Assembly: GCF_023656415.1 (NCBI RefSeq)
Contig: NZ_JAMOIL010000026.1
Span: forward strand, 1-56,289
Direction: 5' to 3'
Length of the DNA: 56,289 nucleotides
DNA from: Nocardioides bruguierae
Lineage (GTDB): Bacteria; Actinomycetota; Actinomycetes; Propionibacteriales; Nocardioidaceae
Under the pieces are notes generated by a model. That model saw only the letters and a list, made by a program, of their open reading frames with translations, did not search any database and had not been told where the DNA came from. A program made the translations under genes and the position numbers. The stretch's first letter is position 1, and every line of letters begins with the position of its first letter. Below are positions 48,399 through 56,289 of this stretch, in pieces.

Positions 48399-50753
48399 TC
48401 AGGCGGACCACGCCAGCGACGGCGCGGGGGTCAGTCGGGCCGCGATGGCCGCGATGTCGACGAGCTCGGTGACGTGCTCCTGCACGACGGCGGAGTCAGA
48501 GCCGCCGTTCTCGATGCGCACCGCGAGGTCGGACTCGACGATGTCGAGGATGTCGTCCACGACGACGCCGAGCAGCTGGTCCTCGGAGCGGCAGACCACC
48601 ACGCGCAGCGAGGAGTCCGGGTCGGCGAAGGCGCCGCCGGTGCCCAGCTCGTTGGCGAGCCAGACCATCGGGAGGATCTGGCCGCGGTACTGCACGACCT
48701 CCTGCTGGCCGGCGCGCTCGACCCGGTCGGGGCGCATCTCCTCGAGGCGGTCCACCGCGGCGACCGGGATCGCGGCGCGGCGGCCGGAGCCGACGTCCAC
48801 GACGAGGACGGAGGTGGACTCGGCGGAGGCCAGGTCGATGTTCGCCACGGACGGGTCCTCGCCGCTCTCCAGGTTCATGCCCGAGCTGCGGGCGATCGCG
48901 GTCACGTCGAGGATCAGCGCGACGGAGCCGTCGCCCATGATCGTGGCGCCGGAGTAGGTCGACAGCGAGCGCAGCTGGCTCGAGAGCGGCTTCACCACGA
49001 TCTCCTCGGTGTCGAGGATGTCGTCGACGACGAGGCCGTACTCCTGGTTGTCGGCCTGGAGCACCACGATGTAGGTGGCGCCGGGCTCGCGGGCCTCGAG
49101 GCCGAGCTGCTCGCGCAGGTCGACCAGGGGCAGCAGCTTGCCGCGCAGGCGGTAGACGGGGGCGCCGTGGACGGTCTCGATGGCGACCTTCGACTGCTCG
49201 GCGTCGAGGCGGACCAGCTCCAGCAGGTTGACCTGCGGGATCGCGTAGCGGTGCTCGGCGGAGGTCACGACCAGGGCGGGGATGATCGCCAGCGTCAGCG
49301 GGATGCGGACGCGGACGGTGGTGCCCTCGCCGTGGGCGGTGACGATGTCGATCGTGCCGCCGATCTTCTCGATGTTCGTGCGCACCACGTCCATGCCGAC
49401 ACCACGCCCGGAGACGTTGGTGACGGCCGCGGCGGTGGAGAAGCCGGGCAGGAAGATCAGCTGGACGGCCTCGTGGTCCGTCATCCGAGCGGCCTTCTCC
49501 TCGGTGACCAGGCCCTTGCCGATCGCCTTGGCCTTCAGCGCGGCCGGGTCGATGCCCTTGCCGTCGTCGGAGATCTCCAGGTTGACCTGGCCGCCCTCGT
49601 GGAAGGCGCGCAGCGTGAGCGTGCCCTTCTCCGTCTTGCCGGCGGCCGCGCGGGTCTCCGGGCCCTCGATGCCGTGGTCGATGGAGTTGCGGACGAGGTG
49701 GGTCAGCGGGTCGCGGATCGCCTCGAGGATGGTCTTGTCGAGCTCGGTCTCCCGGCCCTCCATCTTCAGGTCGACGTGCTTGCCCAGCTGGACGGAGAGG
49801 TCGCGGACGACGCGGGGCAGCTTGGACCACACGTTGTCGATGGGCTGCAGGCGCGTCTTCATGACGCCCTCCTGCAGCTCGCCCACGATGAGGTTGAGGC
49901 GGTGCGTGGTGTGCGCCAGCTCGGAGTTCTCGGTGGCGGCGGCCCGCTGGAGCATCTGGTTGCGGGTCAGCACCAGCTCGCCCACCATCGTCATGAGCGA
50001 GTCGAGCAGACCCACGTCCACGCGGATGGTGGAGTCGGCGACCGAGCGGCGCGGCTCACCGCCGGCGGCGTCGGGGGCGACCTGCGCGACCGGGGCCTCG
50101 TGGTGCTCCTCCTCGACCGCGCTGGGCACGGCGGCCAGCGTCGGGGCGGGGGCCGGCACGGGCGCTGCGGCGACCGGCTCGGGGGCCGGCACGGGCGCTG
50201 CGGCGACCGGCTCGGCGACCTCCTCGGCCACGGGCTCGGCGGCGGGCTCGGCGGGGTTCTCTGCGGCGGGCTCGGCGTGGGTCTCGGCGGCGGGCGCCGC
50301 GGCCTCGTCGGCGCTGCCGCCGTCCAGGACGTGCTGGACGCGGGCGACGAGCTCGTCGTAGGCCGCGCCGGCCTCCCCGTTGTGCTGCTCGATCGTGGCG
50401 AGCAGGTCGCGCACGGCGTCGACGACGTCCAGCAGGATCGTCGTGGTGCCGGGGGTGAGCGTCAGCTTGCCGTCGCGCAGCCGGGCCAGGAGGGACTCAC
50501 CGACGTGGGTGACGCTCTCCAGGGTGCCGAAGCCGAGGAAGCCGCTGGTGCCCTTGATCGTGTGGATCGTGCGGAAGACCCCCGAGAGGAGGTCACGGGA
50601 GGTCGGGTCCTGCTCGAGGGCCACCAGGTCGCGGTCGAGCTGGTCGAGGTTCTCGTGGCTCTCGATCAGGAACTCCGAGACGATGTCCTCGAGCCCCGCG
50701 AGGGGCGAGGAACCCGCGGTGTCTGCGGGGTTGTCCTGGGACGAGTTGCTCAT
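48399..50753 (-). CDS. cheA: CheA chemotaxis histidine kinase with two CheW-like domains
   Basis: The protein has 784 residues. The Hpt domain (about 20-125) has phospho-His64 in FRTIHTIKGTSGFLGF. A Pro/Ala/Glu-rich linker (~155-235) stands where the CheY-binding P2 domain is often found. Dimerisation, then the ATPase (HLVRNSIDHGIEGPE; ISDDGKGIDP; GRGVGMDVVRTNIE), then two successive CheW-like domains (RGKLLPLVDLREQLG and RGQILPMVWLANELG) follow. The second CheW domain is beyond the standard CheA. The frame upstream of the ATG is not family-like. Confidence 0.94.
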   Translation of the reverse strand: MSNSSQDNPADTAGSSPLAGLEDIVSEFLIESHENLDQLDRDLVALEQDPTSRDLLSGVFRTIHTIKGTSGFLGFGTLESVTHVGESLLARLRDGKLTLTPGTTTILLDVVDAVRDLLATIEQHNGEAGAAYDELVARVQHVLDGGSADEAAAPAAETHAEPAAENPAEPAAEPVAEEVAEPVAAAPVPAPEPVAAAPVPAPAPTLAAVPSAVEEEHHEAPVAQVAPDAAGGEPRRSVADSTIRVDVGLLDSLMTMVGELVLTRNQMLQRAAATENSELAHTTHRLNLIVGELQEGVMKTRLQPIDNVWSKLPRVVRDLSVQLGKHVDLKMEGRETELDKTILEAIRDPLTHLVRNSIDHGIEGPETRAAAGKTEKGTLTLRAFHEGGQVNLEISDDGKGIDPAALKAKAIGKGLVTEEKAARMTDHEAVQLIFLPGFSTAAAVTNVSGRGVGMDVVRTNIEKIGGTIDIVTAHGEGTTVRVRIPLTLAIIPALVVTSAEHRYAIPQVNLLELVRLDAEQSKVAIETVHGAPVYRLRGKLLPLVDLREQLGLEAREPGATYIVVLQADNQEYGLVVDDILDTEEIVVKPLSSQLRSLSTYSGATIMGDGSVALILDVTAIARSSGMNLESGEDPSVANIDLASAESTSVLVVDVGSGRRAAIPVAAVDRLEEMRPDRVERAGQQEVVQYRGQILPMVWLANELGTGGAFADPDSSLRVVVCRSEDQLLGVVVDDILDIVESDLAVRIENGGSDSAVVQEHVTELVDIAAIAARLTPAPSLAWSA

Positions 50754-50792
50754 GGCGGGCGCTCTCTCTCGCTGTAGCCGAAGTCGCAGGTG

Positions 50793-50820
50793 GATTCGGC
50801 ACAGCGGCAGCCCGGCTGAG
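50793..50820 (-). promoter_or_regulatory. Candidate FliA-type promoter upstream of cheA
   Basis: On the minus strand CTCA (50817-50820) is followed after 16 bases by GCCGAATC (50793-50800), close to the flagellar sigma -10 element GCCGATAA. It lies 40 bases upstream of the cheA start, in the gap between csrA and cheA. The -35 part is weak. Confidence 0.3.
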
Positions 50821-50974
50821 TAAAACCCCGCCCGGCCCTCGCCCGGCAGGAGGCCCCACAGACCAGGGACCATGGTCCTTTCGGACGGTCAGGTCAGCGC
50901 CGAGCGGTGGTGGTGGCGCCCCTCGTCACGCGGCGTCGTGACCTCGGTCGGCGGCCCGGCCGGCCCGGTGGGGC

Positions 50975-51208
50975 TCAGCGCTTGTCGCGCAGGAGCTTGG
51001 CCAGGGAGGCCACCTGCTCCTCGCTGGCGGACGCGGCGGCCTGGTTGCTCGACTCGAGCTCGGCCAGCAGCTCCGCGCGGTTGACCGCGACGGAGCGGGG
51101 CGCGTCGATGCCGATCCGCACGACGTCGCCACGGATCTCCAGCACCGTCACGGTGACGTTGTCACCGATGACGACGCTCTCGCCCACGCGGCGGCTCAGG
51201 ACCAGCAT
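50975..51208 (-). CDS. csrA: CsrA translational regulator
   Basis: The protein has 77 residues: MLVLSRRVGESVVIGDNVTVTVLEIRGDVVRIGIDAPRSVAVNRAELLAELE is the standard CsrA fold with the RNA-binding Arg in strand 1 and the VxRxE-like end replaced by VNRAEL. It binds GGA motifs in mRNA leaders, often over the ribosome site. ATG at 51208 matches the universal CsrA start; another ATG three codons earlier is possible. It lies 152 bases downstream of fliW. Confidence 0.95.
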   Translation of the reverse strand: MLVLSRRVGESVVIGDNVTVTVLEIRGDVVRIGIDAPRSVAVNRAELLAELESSNQAAASASEEQVASLAKLLRDKR

Positions 51209-51328
51209 GGCGGCCACGCTACCCGGTCCCCGGCCCCGCCGGGGAGCAACGCCGCGCCTCGGGCCCGAGTCACCGGGGTCCGGACGGGCGCGGGGCCGGC
51301 GCGCCGTGGGGCACGCCGGCCCCGGGCC

Positions 51329-51358
51329 GGTGCCGCTGGGTGCTGCTGGGTGGCTGCC
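51329..51358. repeat. GGTGCTGCTG-type repeats after fliW
   Basis: GGTGCCGCTG, GGTGCTGCTG and a degenerate third copy stand in tandem directly after the fliW stop on the minus strand. The unit is the same as at 26546-26585. Confidence 0.6.
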
Positions 51359-51360
51359 GC

Positions 51361-51861
51361 TCAGACGAGCGGCACCGCGGTGGTCAGCGAGGCGTCGTCC
51401 AGGATGACCTGGGCGGCGGCCAGCGTGTGCCGGTTGACCACGACGGGAGCCAGGAGGTTCGCCGTGGTGCCGGCGAGCGACTCGCCAGGGGTCAGCACGA
51501 CGAGCAGCAGGACGTCCTCGGCGGTCTCCAGGCCGAGCTCGGCCTGGGTGGTGTCGTCGACGACCGGTGCGTAGTCGGGGAAGAACGTGTGCGGCGGCAC
51601 CACGAGGAAGCGGGTCTCGTCCTCGACGGAGCGCAGGGCCGAGAGCACGCCGGCGTCGTCGAGGGACTCGAGCGTGAAGCGGTGGTGCCCCGGGAAGCCG
51701 GGCAGGGGTCGGACGAGGCTGATGACCGCGCCGGCGTCCGTGCCCTCGGCCTGGGGGGTGCTGGTGGTCACTGCGGAGCTCCTCCGGAGCGTGGGGATGC
51801 GGGGGGTCTCGACCGCGGCCGGCGCGGCGGGCCGGTCGTGCCGGGTCGTCGTCGTGATCAT
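51361..51861 (-). CDS. fliW: FliW flagellar assembly factor
   Basis: The protein has 166 residues. After a variable ~40-residue lead, the FliW domain is seen in VISLVRPLPGFPGHHRFTLESLDDAGVLSALRSVEDETRFLVVPPHTFFPDYAPVVDD and LLVVLTPGESLAGTTANLLAPVVVNRHTLAAAQVIL. FliW binds flagellin and CsrA in turn, freeing flagellin translation when flagellin has been exported. ATG overlaps the flgL stop (ATGA). A later GTG (VTTSTPQ) would shorten the lead. Confidence 0.93.
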   Translation of the reverse strand: MITTTTRHDRPAAPAAVETPRIPTLRRSSAVTTSTPQAEGTDAGAVISLVRPLPGFPGHHRFTLESLDDAGVLSALRSVEDETRFLVVPPHTFFPDYAPVVDDTTQAELGLETAEDVLLLVVLTPGESLAGTTANLLAPVVVNRHTLAAAQVILDDASLTTAVPLV

Positions 51862-52745
51862 CGCAGAAAGTCCACGAGGCTCGGCTGAACGACCTTGGCC
51901 GTGGCGGCCAGCGCCGCCTGGTAGGCGACCTGGCTGACCTGGAGGTCGACCATGGCGGCCGGCAGGTCGACGTCCTCGACCTCCGAGAGGGAGACCTGGA
52001 GGCCGAAGACCGCGTCCTCGGCGGTGAGCACGGCCTTGTCGGCGCGGGAGTAGGTGGCGCCGACGCGGGAGATCACGTCGGTGACCCCGGCCATCCGGCT
52101 GGTCATGGAGTCGATGGCGGCGCTGATGGACGCCTTGTCGTCGCTGCGCAGCGCGGTGGCGAGGGCGTCCAGCTCGGCGAAGACGCTGGAGGCCCCGTCG
52201 CCGAAGACGTCGGTGCCCTCCACGTCGACCCGCAGGCGGACGCCGTCCGCCACGGTGCGCTGCACCGCGCCGGGCACGCCGATCCACGTGCCGGTGTCGT
52301 CGAAGGCCTTGCTGCCGGCGGTGACGCCACCGAAGACGGGGCGGCCCAGGTAGGAGGTGTTGGCGTCGTCGAGCATCGCGGCGCGGATCTGCTCGACCTC
52401 GGTGGCCATGGCCTCGCGCGAGGTGGCCGAGGAGGTGCCGTTCGCGCCGGTGAGGGCGAGCTCGTGCACGCGGCGCAGGTTGTCGTTGGTGCTGGTCAGC
52501 GCGGTCTCGGCCATGGTCAGCCAGGAGAGGCCGTCCTGGCCGTTGCGGACGTGCTGCTGTGCGCGGGAGAGCTCCGAGCGCATCCGCATGGAGACCACCG
52601 CGTCGGTGGGGTCGTCGGAGGGCCGGTTGATGTTCTTGCCGGTGGCCAGCTTCTCCTGGACGTCGGCGACCCGGGACAGGCCGCTCTGCAGGCCCGTGAG
52701 CGAGCTCCGGACCATCATGTTCTGGGTGACACGCAGCACGACCAT
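51858..52745 (-). CDS. flgL: FlgL hook-filament junction protein (HAP3)
   Basis: The protein has 295 residues. The N-terminal flagellin-like region (VTQNMMVRSSLTGLQSGLSRVADVQEKLATGKNINRPSDDPTDAVVSMRMRSELSRAQQHVRNGQDGLSWLTMAETAL) and C-terminal helix (LSEVEDVDLPAAMVDLQVSQVAYQAALAATAKVVQPSLVDFL) match FlgL. ATG shares one base with the flgK stop (TGATG). Confidence 0.94.
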   Translation of the reverse strand: MVVLRVTQNMMVRSSLTGLQSGLSRVADVQEKLATGKNINRPSDDPTDAVVSMRMRSELSRAQQHVRNGQDGLSWLTMAETALTSTNDNLRRVHELALTGANGTSSATSREAMATEVEQIRAAMLDDANTSYLGRPVFGGVTAGSKAFDDTGTWIGVPGAVQRTVADGVRLRVDVEGTDVFGDGASSVFAELDALATALRSDDKASISAAIDSMTSRMAGVTDVISRVGATYSRADKAVLTAEDAVFGLQVSLSEVEDVDLPAAMVDLQVSQVAYQAALAATAKVVQPSLVDFLR

Positions 52746-54133
52746 CAGCGCACCAGACCTGTCCTGTTGATGAGGGTGTCGAGCACGGTGTCGACCGTGC
52801 TCATGACGCGGGCGGCGGCCTCGTAGGCGCGCTGGGCGGCGACCATGTCGACCATCTCCTCGTCGAGGTTGACGCCGGAGAGCTGCTCCTTGGCCGTGTC
52901 GACCTGGGTGGTGAGCAGCTGCTGGGTGGCGGTCAGCCGCTTGGCCGAGGCGACCTCGGTGCCGCGTCCGCTGACCAGCTGCTGGTAGGCGAGCTCGGCG
53001 GTGCCGGAGGCGGCGAGCCGGTCGGCCACCCCGCCGTCCAGGCTGCCGGCGACGTCGGAGGCCGCGACCTGGCGGTCGGTGACGGCCACGGTCAGGGTGG
53101 ACGCCGGGTCGGCGGGGTCGTAGGTGAAGAACGGGTTGCCGGTGCCGCCGTCGAGGTCGTGGCCGGCCACGTGGGCGGCGTTGACGGCGTCGGCGAAGTC
53201 GCGGACGACCGTGTTGAGGTGGTCGGCGTAGCCGGGGAGCGTGGTGTTGAGCAGCTCGGTGGTCGCGCCCAGCTCGCCCGAGAGCGAGGAGGTGTGCGCG
53301 GAGGTCGAGCCGCCCAGGGTGATCTCGTAGCTGACGGGCAGCCCGTCGGCGTCGCCGTCGGGGGTGATGCCGGAGGCGATGGCCAGCGAGCCGGCCTGCA
53401 TGCCGTCGACGAGCTTCACGCCGCCCACGGTGATGTCCAGGCCCCCGTCGGAGCGCTCGGTGGCGGTGCCGCCGGTGATGGTGGTCAGCTGCTTGGCCAG
53501 CCGGTCGCGCGTGTCGTGGAGCGAGCTGGTGTCGGTGCCGTCGAGGCGACCGGCGTTGATGGCGCGGTTCGTCTCGGACAGCTCCACGGCGATGGTGTTG
53601 ACCTCGCCGACGAGGCCCGTGGCGGTGAGCCGCTGCGTGGCCTCCTCGTTGTCGATGTTCGCGGCCTGCGCGGCGAAGGAGTCGGCCAGGGCGGCGGCCG
53701 CGGCGATCACCTGACCGCGGGCTGCGATGGAGCTGGGGTCGTTCGCGAGGTCGTCCCAGGTGTCGCGGAAGTCCGAGAGCGCCGCGGAGACGCCGGAGTC
53801 GCCCGGCTCGCCGATGCCGCTCTCGAGGCGGGTCAGGGCCGTGGTGCGGGTCTCCAGGTAGGCCAGCTTGGCGTGCTCCGTGCGGGAGCGGGCCTCCATC
53901 AACGGGTCGGCGAGCCGCTCGACGCCGCTGGTGCGCACGCCGCCGTCGGGGCCGGTGTAGCGCGACCACATGGCCGGGACGGACGGCGCGCCGAGCGTCT
54001 CGGCGGTCACGCGACGTCGGGTGAAGCCCTCGACGCCGACGTTGGCGACGTTGGCGCTGGCGGTCTCGATGGCGACGCGCTGGTAGCGCAGCGCGGACAG
54101 CGCGGAGTTGAGGGAGGACAGGGTGCCGCTCAT
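52745..54133 (-). CDS. flgK: FlgK hook-filament junction protein (HAP1)
   Basis: The protein has 462 residues. The front SSLNSALSALRYQRVAIETASANVANVGVEGFTRRRV and the rear GVNLDEEMVDMVAAQRAYEAAARVMSTVDTVLDTLIN are the FlgK terminal domains; the middle part is the usual helical core plus a beta domain. It starts 4 bases after the flgN stop. Confidence 0.95.
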   Translation of the reverse strand: MSGTLSSLNSALSALRYQRVAIETASANVANVGVEGFTRRRVTAETLGAPSVPAMWSRYTGPDGGVRTSGVERLADPLMEARSRTEHAKLAYLETRTTALTRLESGIGEPGDSGVSAALSDFRDTWDDLANDPSSIAARGQVIAAAAALADSFAAQAANIDNEEATQRLTATGLVGEVNTIAVELSETNRAINAGRLDGTDTSSLHDTRDRLAKQLTTITGGTATERSDGGLDITVGGVKLVDGMQAGSLAIASGITPDGDADGLPVSYEITLGGSTSAHTSSLSGELGATTELLNTTLPGYADHLNTVVRDFADAVNAAHVAGHDLDGGTGNPFFTYDPADPASTLTVAVTDRQVAASDVAGSLDGGVADRLAASGTAELAYQQLVSGRGTEVASAKRLTATQQLLTTQVDTAKEQLSGVNLDEEMVDMVAAQRAYEAAARVMSTVDTVLDTLINRTGLVR

Positions 54134-54137
54134 GAGG

Positions 54138-54611
54138 TCACAGGCTCCCGTCGAAGAGTCGGGCCACCCGGTCGCTGCCGACCGCCCGGCCGTCGCCGGC
54201 GTAGGTCGTCGGCTCCTCGAGGTCGGCCAGCGCGGCGCGGGCGGCCTGCCAGCCCGCGGTGAGCAGGTCCCGGTTGGTCTCGGCCATGTCGGTGAGCCGG
54301 TTGGTCGTGGAGGTGAAGGCCTCGCGGTGCTCGAGCAGGATGGAGCGCCACGGCTCCTCGCTGGCCTCGGCCAGGTCGAACAAGGAGGGCGAGGGGGCCA
54401 GGCCGAGCGCGGCGGCGGCCTCGTCGGCGGCCACGGCGCGGAGCACCTCGGTCTGGCGGATGGTCTCCAGCACGGCCTCGACGTCGTTCGCCGCGCGCGT
54501 GAGGTGGTCCGAGCGGTGGTTGGTCAGCAGCAGCTGCTCGACCTCCAGCCGGTACAGCAGGGTCTCCAGCAGCTCGCGTTCGCGCCACAGGACGAGGGCC
54601 AGCTTCTCCAC
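54138..54611 (-). CDS. flgN: FlgN-like flagellar export chaperone
   Basis: The protein has 157 residues, all helical: VEKLALVLWRERELLETLLYRLEVEQLLLTNHRSDHLTRAANDVEAVLETIRQTEVLRA is the FlgN pattern. It protects FlgK and FlgL before export, consistent with their genes following directly. GTG at 54611 was chosen for the GGAG six bases upstream and for agreement with the family length; the longer upstream frame is Arg-rich and unlike the family. Confidence 0.85.
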   Translation of the reverse strand: MEKLALVLWRERELLETLLYRLEVEQLLLTNHRSDHLTRAANDVEAVLETIRQTEVLRAVAADEAAAALGLAPSPSLFDLAEASEEPWRSILLEHREAFTSTTNRLTDMAETNRDLLTAGWQAARAALADLEEPTTYAGDGRAVGSDRVARLFDGSL

Positions 54612-54951
54612 TCGAGGCTCCAGGTGTTCGAAGGGGACGGTGCGCCGTGCGTGGCGCCGCGGGGCGTCTGCCTCGCACCGGGCTGATCGGCCCCGAAGCC
54701 GCCCATCTGAGCCGGATCGCCCACCCCGACACCACGACTTCCGGCGCGACGAGGGCGCCGACCCGGGACCTTCGGCCCACCCCTTTAACAAGGTTCCACG
54801 TCGATCCGACAAGGAACCGACAAGGAAGGCCCAAGAGTCCTTGAGCCACGGTCACAAGCGGTTTCGCAGGGTCCACAGTGGTGCTGTCGCCGGCCACGAG
54901 GGTCCGGCGGAGGACACCCGGACCACCACCCCCGAGGCAGAGGAGACGACC
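54612..54951. promoter_or_regulatory. Divergent control region between flgN and fliA
   Basis: The 340 bases separate the minus-strand late flagellar operon from the sigma factor. A lower-GC patch with TTTAACA (54784-54790) followed by TCGATCC (54801-54807) might be a promoter for fliA. Immediately after it CCGACAAGGAA is duplicated in tandem (54806-54816 and 54817-54827). Confidence 0.4.
54806..54827. repeat. Tandem 11-base repeat CCGACAAGGAA
   Basis: Two perfect adjacent copies lie 125 bases upstream of the fliA start, within the divergent control region. They may be a binding site for a regulator of the flagellar genes or a leftover of slippage. Confidence 0.55.
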
Positions 54952-55815
54952 GTGACCCCCAGCGCGCGGATCGCAGAGATCGAGACCACCACCGTCCTGG
55001 ACGACCAGGCCCGCGAGGCCCTCGCGGTCGACCACATGGCGCTCGTCTCCCACATCGTCCGCGAGACCATGGGCCGCGTGCCGGCCCACGTCTCCCGCGA
55101 CGACCTGACCTCCGCCGGGCTCACCGCTCTGATGAAGGCGGCCCAGGCCTTCGAGGCCGACCGCGGGGTGCCGTTCACCCGCTACGCCGCGTCCCGCATC
55201 CGCGGTGCGATCCTCGACGAGCTGCGCGGCATCGACTGGGCCTCCCGCTCGGTCCGCCGCCGCGGCCGCGACCTCGAGGCCGCCCGCTCCTCCCTCGCCG
55301 CCGAGCTCGGCCGGGCCCCCGAGGTCCACGAGGTCGCCGCCCGCGCCGGGATGACCGTCGCCGAGGTCGAGAACAACGACGGCGACGTCGCCCGCGCCAA
55401 CGTCCTCTCCCTCCAGGGCTCCGAGGTCTCCTTCGAGGAGGTCCTGGTGAGCTCCACCCCGGAGCCGTCCGAGGTGCTCGAGCACCGCGAGCGCCTGGAG
55501 TACATGGTCGACGCGATCGCCGAGCTGCCCGAGCGCATGCGCGTCGTGGTCCAGGAGTACTTCCTCGCCGAGCGCCCGATGGCCGAGATCGCCGAGACGC
55601 TGGGCGTCACCGAGTCCCGCATCTCCCAGATCCGCGCCGAGGCGCTGGTGCTGCTCCGCGACGCGATGAACTCCGCGCTCGACCCCGACCTGGTCGCCGC
55701 GCACCCCCGCCCCCAGGGCTGCGCCGCCCAGCGTCGCTCGGCCTACTTCGCCGCCGTCGCCACCCGCCACGCCACCGGTCGCACCCAGACCGCGGCCGTC
55801 GCCGGCATCGCCTGA
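54952..55815 (+). CDS. fliA: FliA/WhiG-family RNA polymerase sigma factor
   Basis: The protein has 287 residues. Region 2 is clear (VDHMALVSHIVRETMGRVPAHVSRDDLTSAGLTALMKAAQAFEADRGVPFTRYAASRIRGAILDELRGIDWASRSVRRRGRDL), region 3 (LGRAPEVHEVAARAGMTVAEVE) and region 4 (LPERMRVVVQEYFLAERPMAEIAETLGVTESRISQIRAEALVLLR) follow. The C-terminal ~45 residues are an extra Ala/Arg-rich tail. It is expected to transcribe flagellin and the chemotaxis genes. The GTG start follows GAGGAG by 6-7 bases. Confidence 0.93.
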   Translation: MTPSARIAEIETTTVLDDQAREALAVDHMALVSHIVRETMGRVPAHVSRDDLTSAGLTALMKAAQAFEADRGVPFTRYAASRIRGAILDELRGIDWASRSVRRRGRDLEAARSSLAAELGRAPEVHEVAARAGMTVAEVENNDGDVARANVLSLQGSEVSFEEVLVSSTPEPSEVLEHRERLEYMVDAIAELPERMRVVVQEYFLAERPMAEIAETLGVTESRISQIRAEALVLLRDAMNSALDPDLVAAHPRPQGCAAQRRSAYFAAVATRHATGRTQTAAVAGIA

Positions 55816-56182
55816 GCGACGAGCTCCCCCGACGCTCCCCCGACGCTCACCCCGGTGCTCCCCCGGCACCGCCCACGCTGCCCGCGGCGCCCCTGAGGCC
55901 ACGGACCGCACCAGCGCGCACCGCGCGCCTCCCGCCACCCGGTCACCCACCGGGTCGGACGCTCGGGTCCCCCGCCTGCGCGTCCCGCACGACACGCACC
56001 GCCACCCGCTCCACCTGCTCCACCCGCCGGCAGCGTCGCCGGCGCTCCCCCGTGGCAGACCCAGCCACAGACACCGCCACCGTCACGGATCCAGCACGAC
56101 CGGCCTCCGGCCGGACGCTGCTCCGCCAGCAGCGAGCCCACGGACGGGCTGACCGACTCGACTCCCAGGAAGGGAACCCATC
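55816..56182 (+). promoter_or_regulatory. Flagellin leader region with GGA motifs and hairpin
   Basis: The 367 bases between fliA and flagellin contain no gene. Close to flagellin are ACGGA motifs (56085-56089 and 56140-56144) and AGGA within the ribosome site (56167-56170), plus a hairpin CCGGCC/GGCCGG around 56100-56114. Such ANGGA pairs are the usual CsrA target. I find no good sigma-28 promoter match. Confidence 0.45.
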
Positions 56183-56289
56183 ATGAGCCTGCGCATCAAC
56201 ACCAACGTCGACGCGATCAACACCTACCGCAACCTCTCCTCGACCCAGAGCTCGATGAGCAAGTCGCTGGAGAAGCTCTCCTCCGGCTT
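56183..56289 (+). CDS. hag: Flagellin, partial (N-terminus)
   Basis: The first 35 codons are present and run off the right edge: MSLRINTNVDAINTYRNLSS followed by TQSSMSKSLEKLSSG, the classic flagellin D0 start. AGGAAGGGA lies about 7-15 bases upstream of the ATG. It is preceded by fliA and is the expected main target of FliA, FliW and CsrA. Confidence 0.95.
   Translation, partial: MSLRINTNVDAINTYRNLSSTQSSMSKSLEKLSSG

Noticed and set aside
47871..50777. A 968-codon open frame on the plus strand
   Set aside because: It is the antisense shadow of cheW and cheA, with no recognisable domain.
1..56289. CRISPR array
   Set aside because: No regularly spaced repeats with unique spacers and no cas-like genes were seen.

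Overview
The window comes from a high-GC, motile, Gram-positive actinobacterium. A Nocardioides-like member of the Propionibacteriales is a reasonable guess, but no marker gene here fixes the genus. Support comes from very GC-rich codon use, TTG and GTG starts coupled by overlapping stop codons, an IdeR/DtxR regulator, a DUF2277 protein, LysM-BTAD regulator halves and a compact actinobacterial flagellar and chemotaxis operon. The first ~75 bases are low-complexity G/C runs that look like a contig end.

Region 1 (1-21559) reads as the right part of an integrated conjugative-type element ending in the 3' end of a tRNA-Arg gene. Nearly everything from 16357 down to 1 lies on the minus strand. It holds a lipoprotein, a secreted protein, and the Tad/Flp pilus set (RcpC/CpaB, TadZ, TadA, TadB, TadC, Flp pilin, two TadE-like and one TadG-like pseudopilin). 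A LysM/BTAD-type regulator split by a frameshift follows, then a small secreted protein with its own ABC transporter, a sigma-like regulator, and type IV secretion genes (pilin-like, single-pass protein, TrbL/VirB6) that run off the left edge. On the plus strand are two hypothetical genes and an excisionase-like HTH gene. After a lower-GC minus-strand lipoprotein and a decayed IS5-type transposase stub comes a tyrosine integrase 184 bases from the tRNA.

Region 2 (22143-32886) is a metabolic island on the minus strand: a ribose-type ABC transporter (binding protein, permease, tandem ATPase), three luciferase-like FMN-dependent monooxygenases, an alpha/beta hydrolase, a GntR/UTRA regulator and two flavin reductases. 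Together they look like an uptake and oxidative-cleavage pathway for an unidentified small molecule, with the reductases supplying reduced FMN.

Region 3 (33194-42655) holds ordinary chromosomal genes: a saccharopine-dehydrogenase-like/enoyl-reductase-like protein, DUF2277, a sirtuin, a hypothetical protein, IdeR, a photolyase, a GH13 alpha-glucosidase behind two palindromes, and a MarR regulator with a DHA2-type MFS exporter.

Region 4 (42974-56289) is flagellar and chemotactic. One minus-strand run goes flgN-flgK-flgL-fliW-csrA-cheA-cheW-mcp-cheB-cheR-cheY-cheX. The divergent plus-strand genes are a FliA-type sigma factor and the start of flagellin. The pairing of FliW and CsrA next to flagellin suggests the known post-transcriptional control of flagellin.
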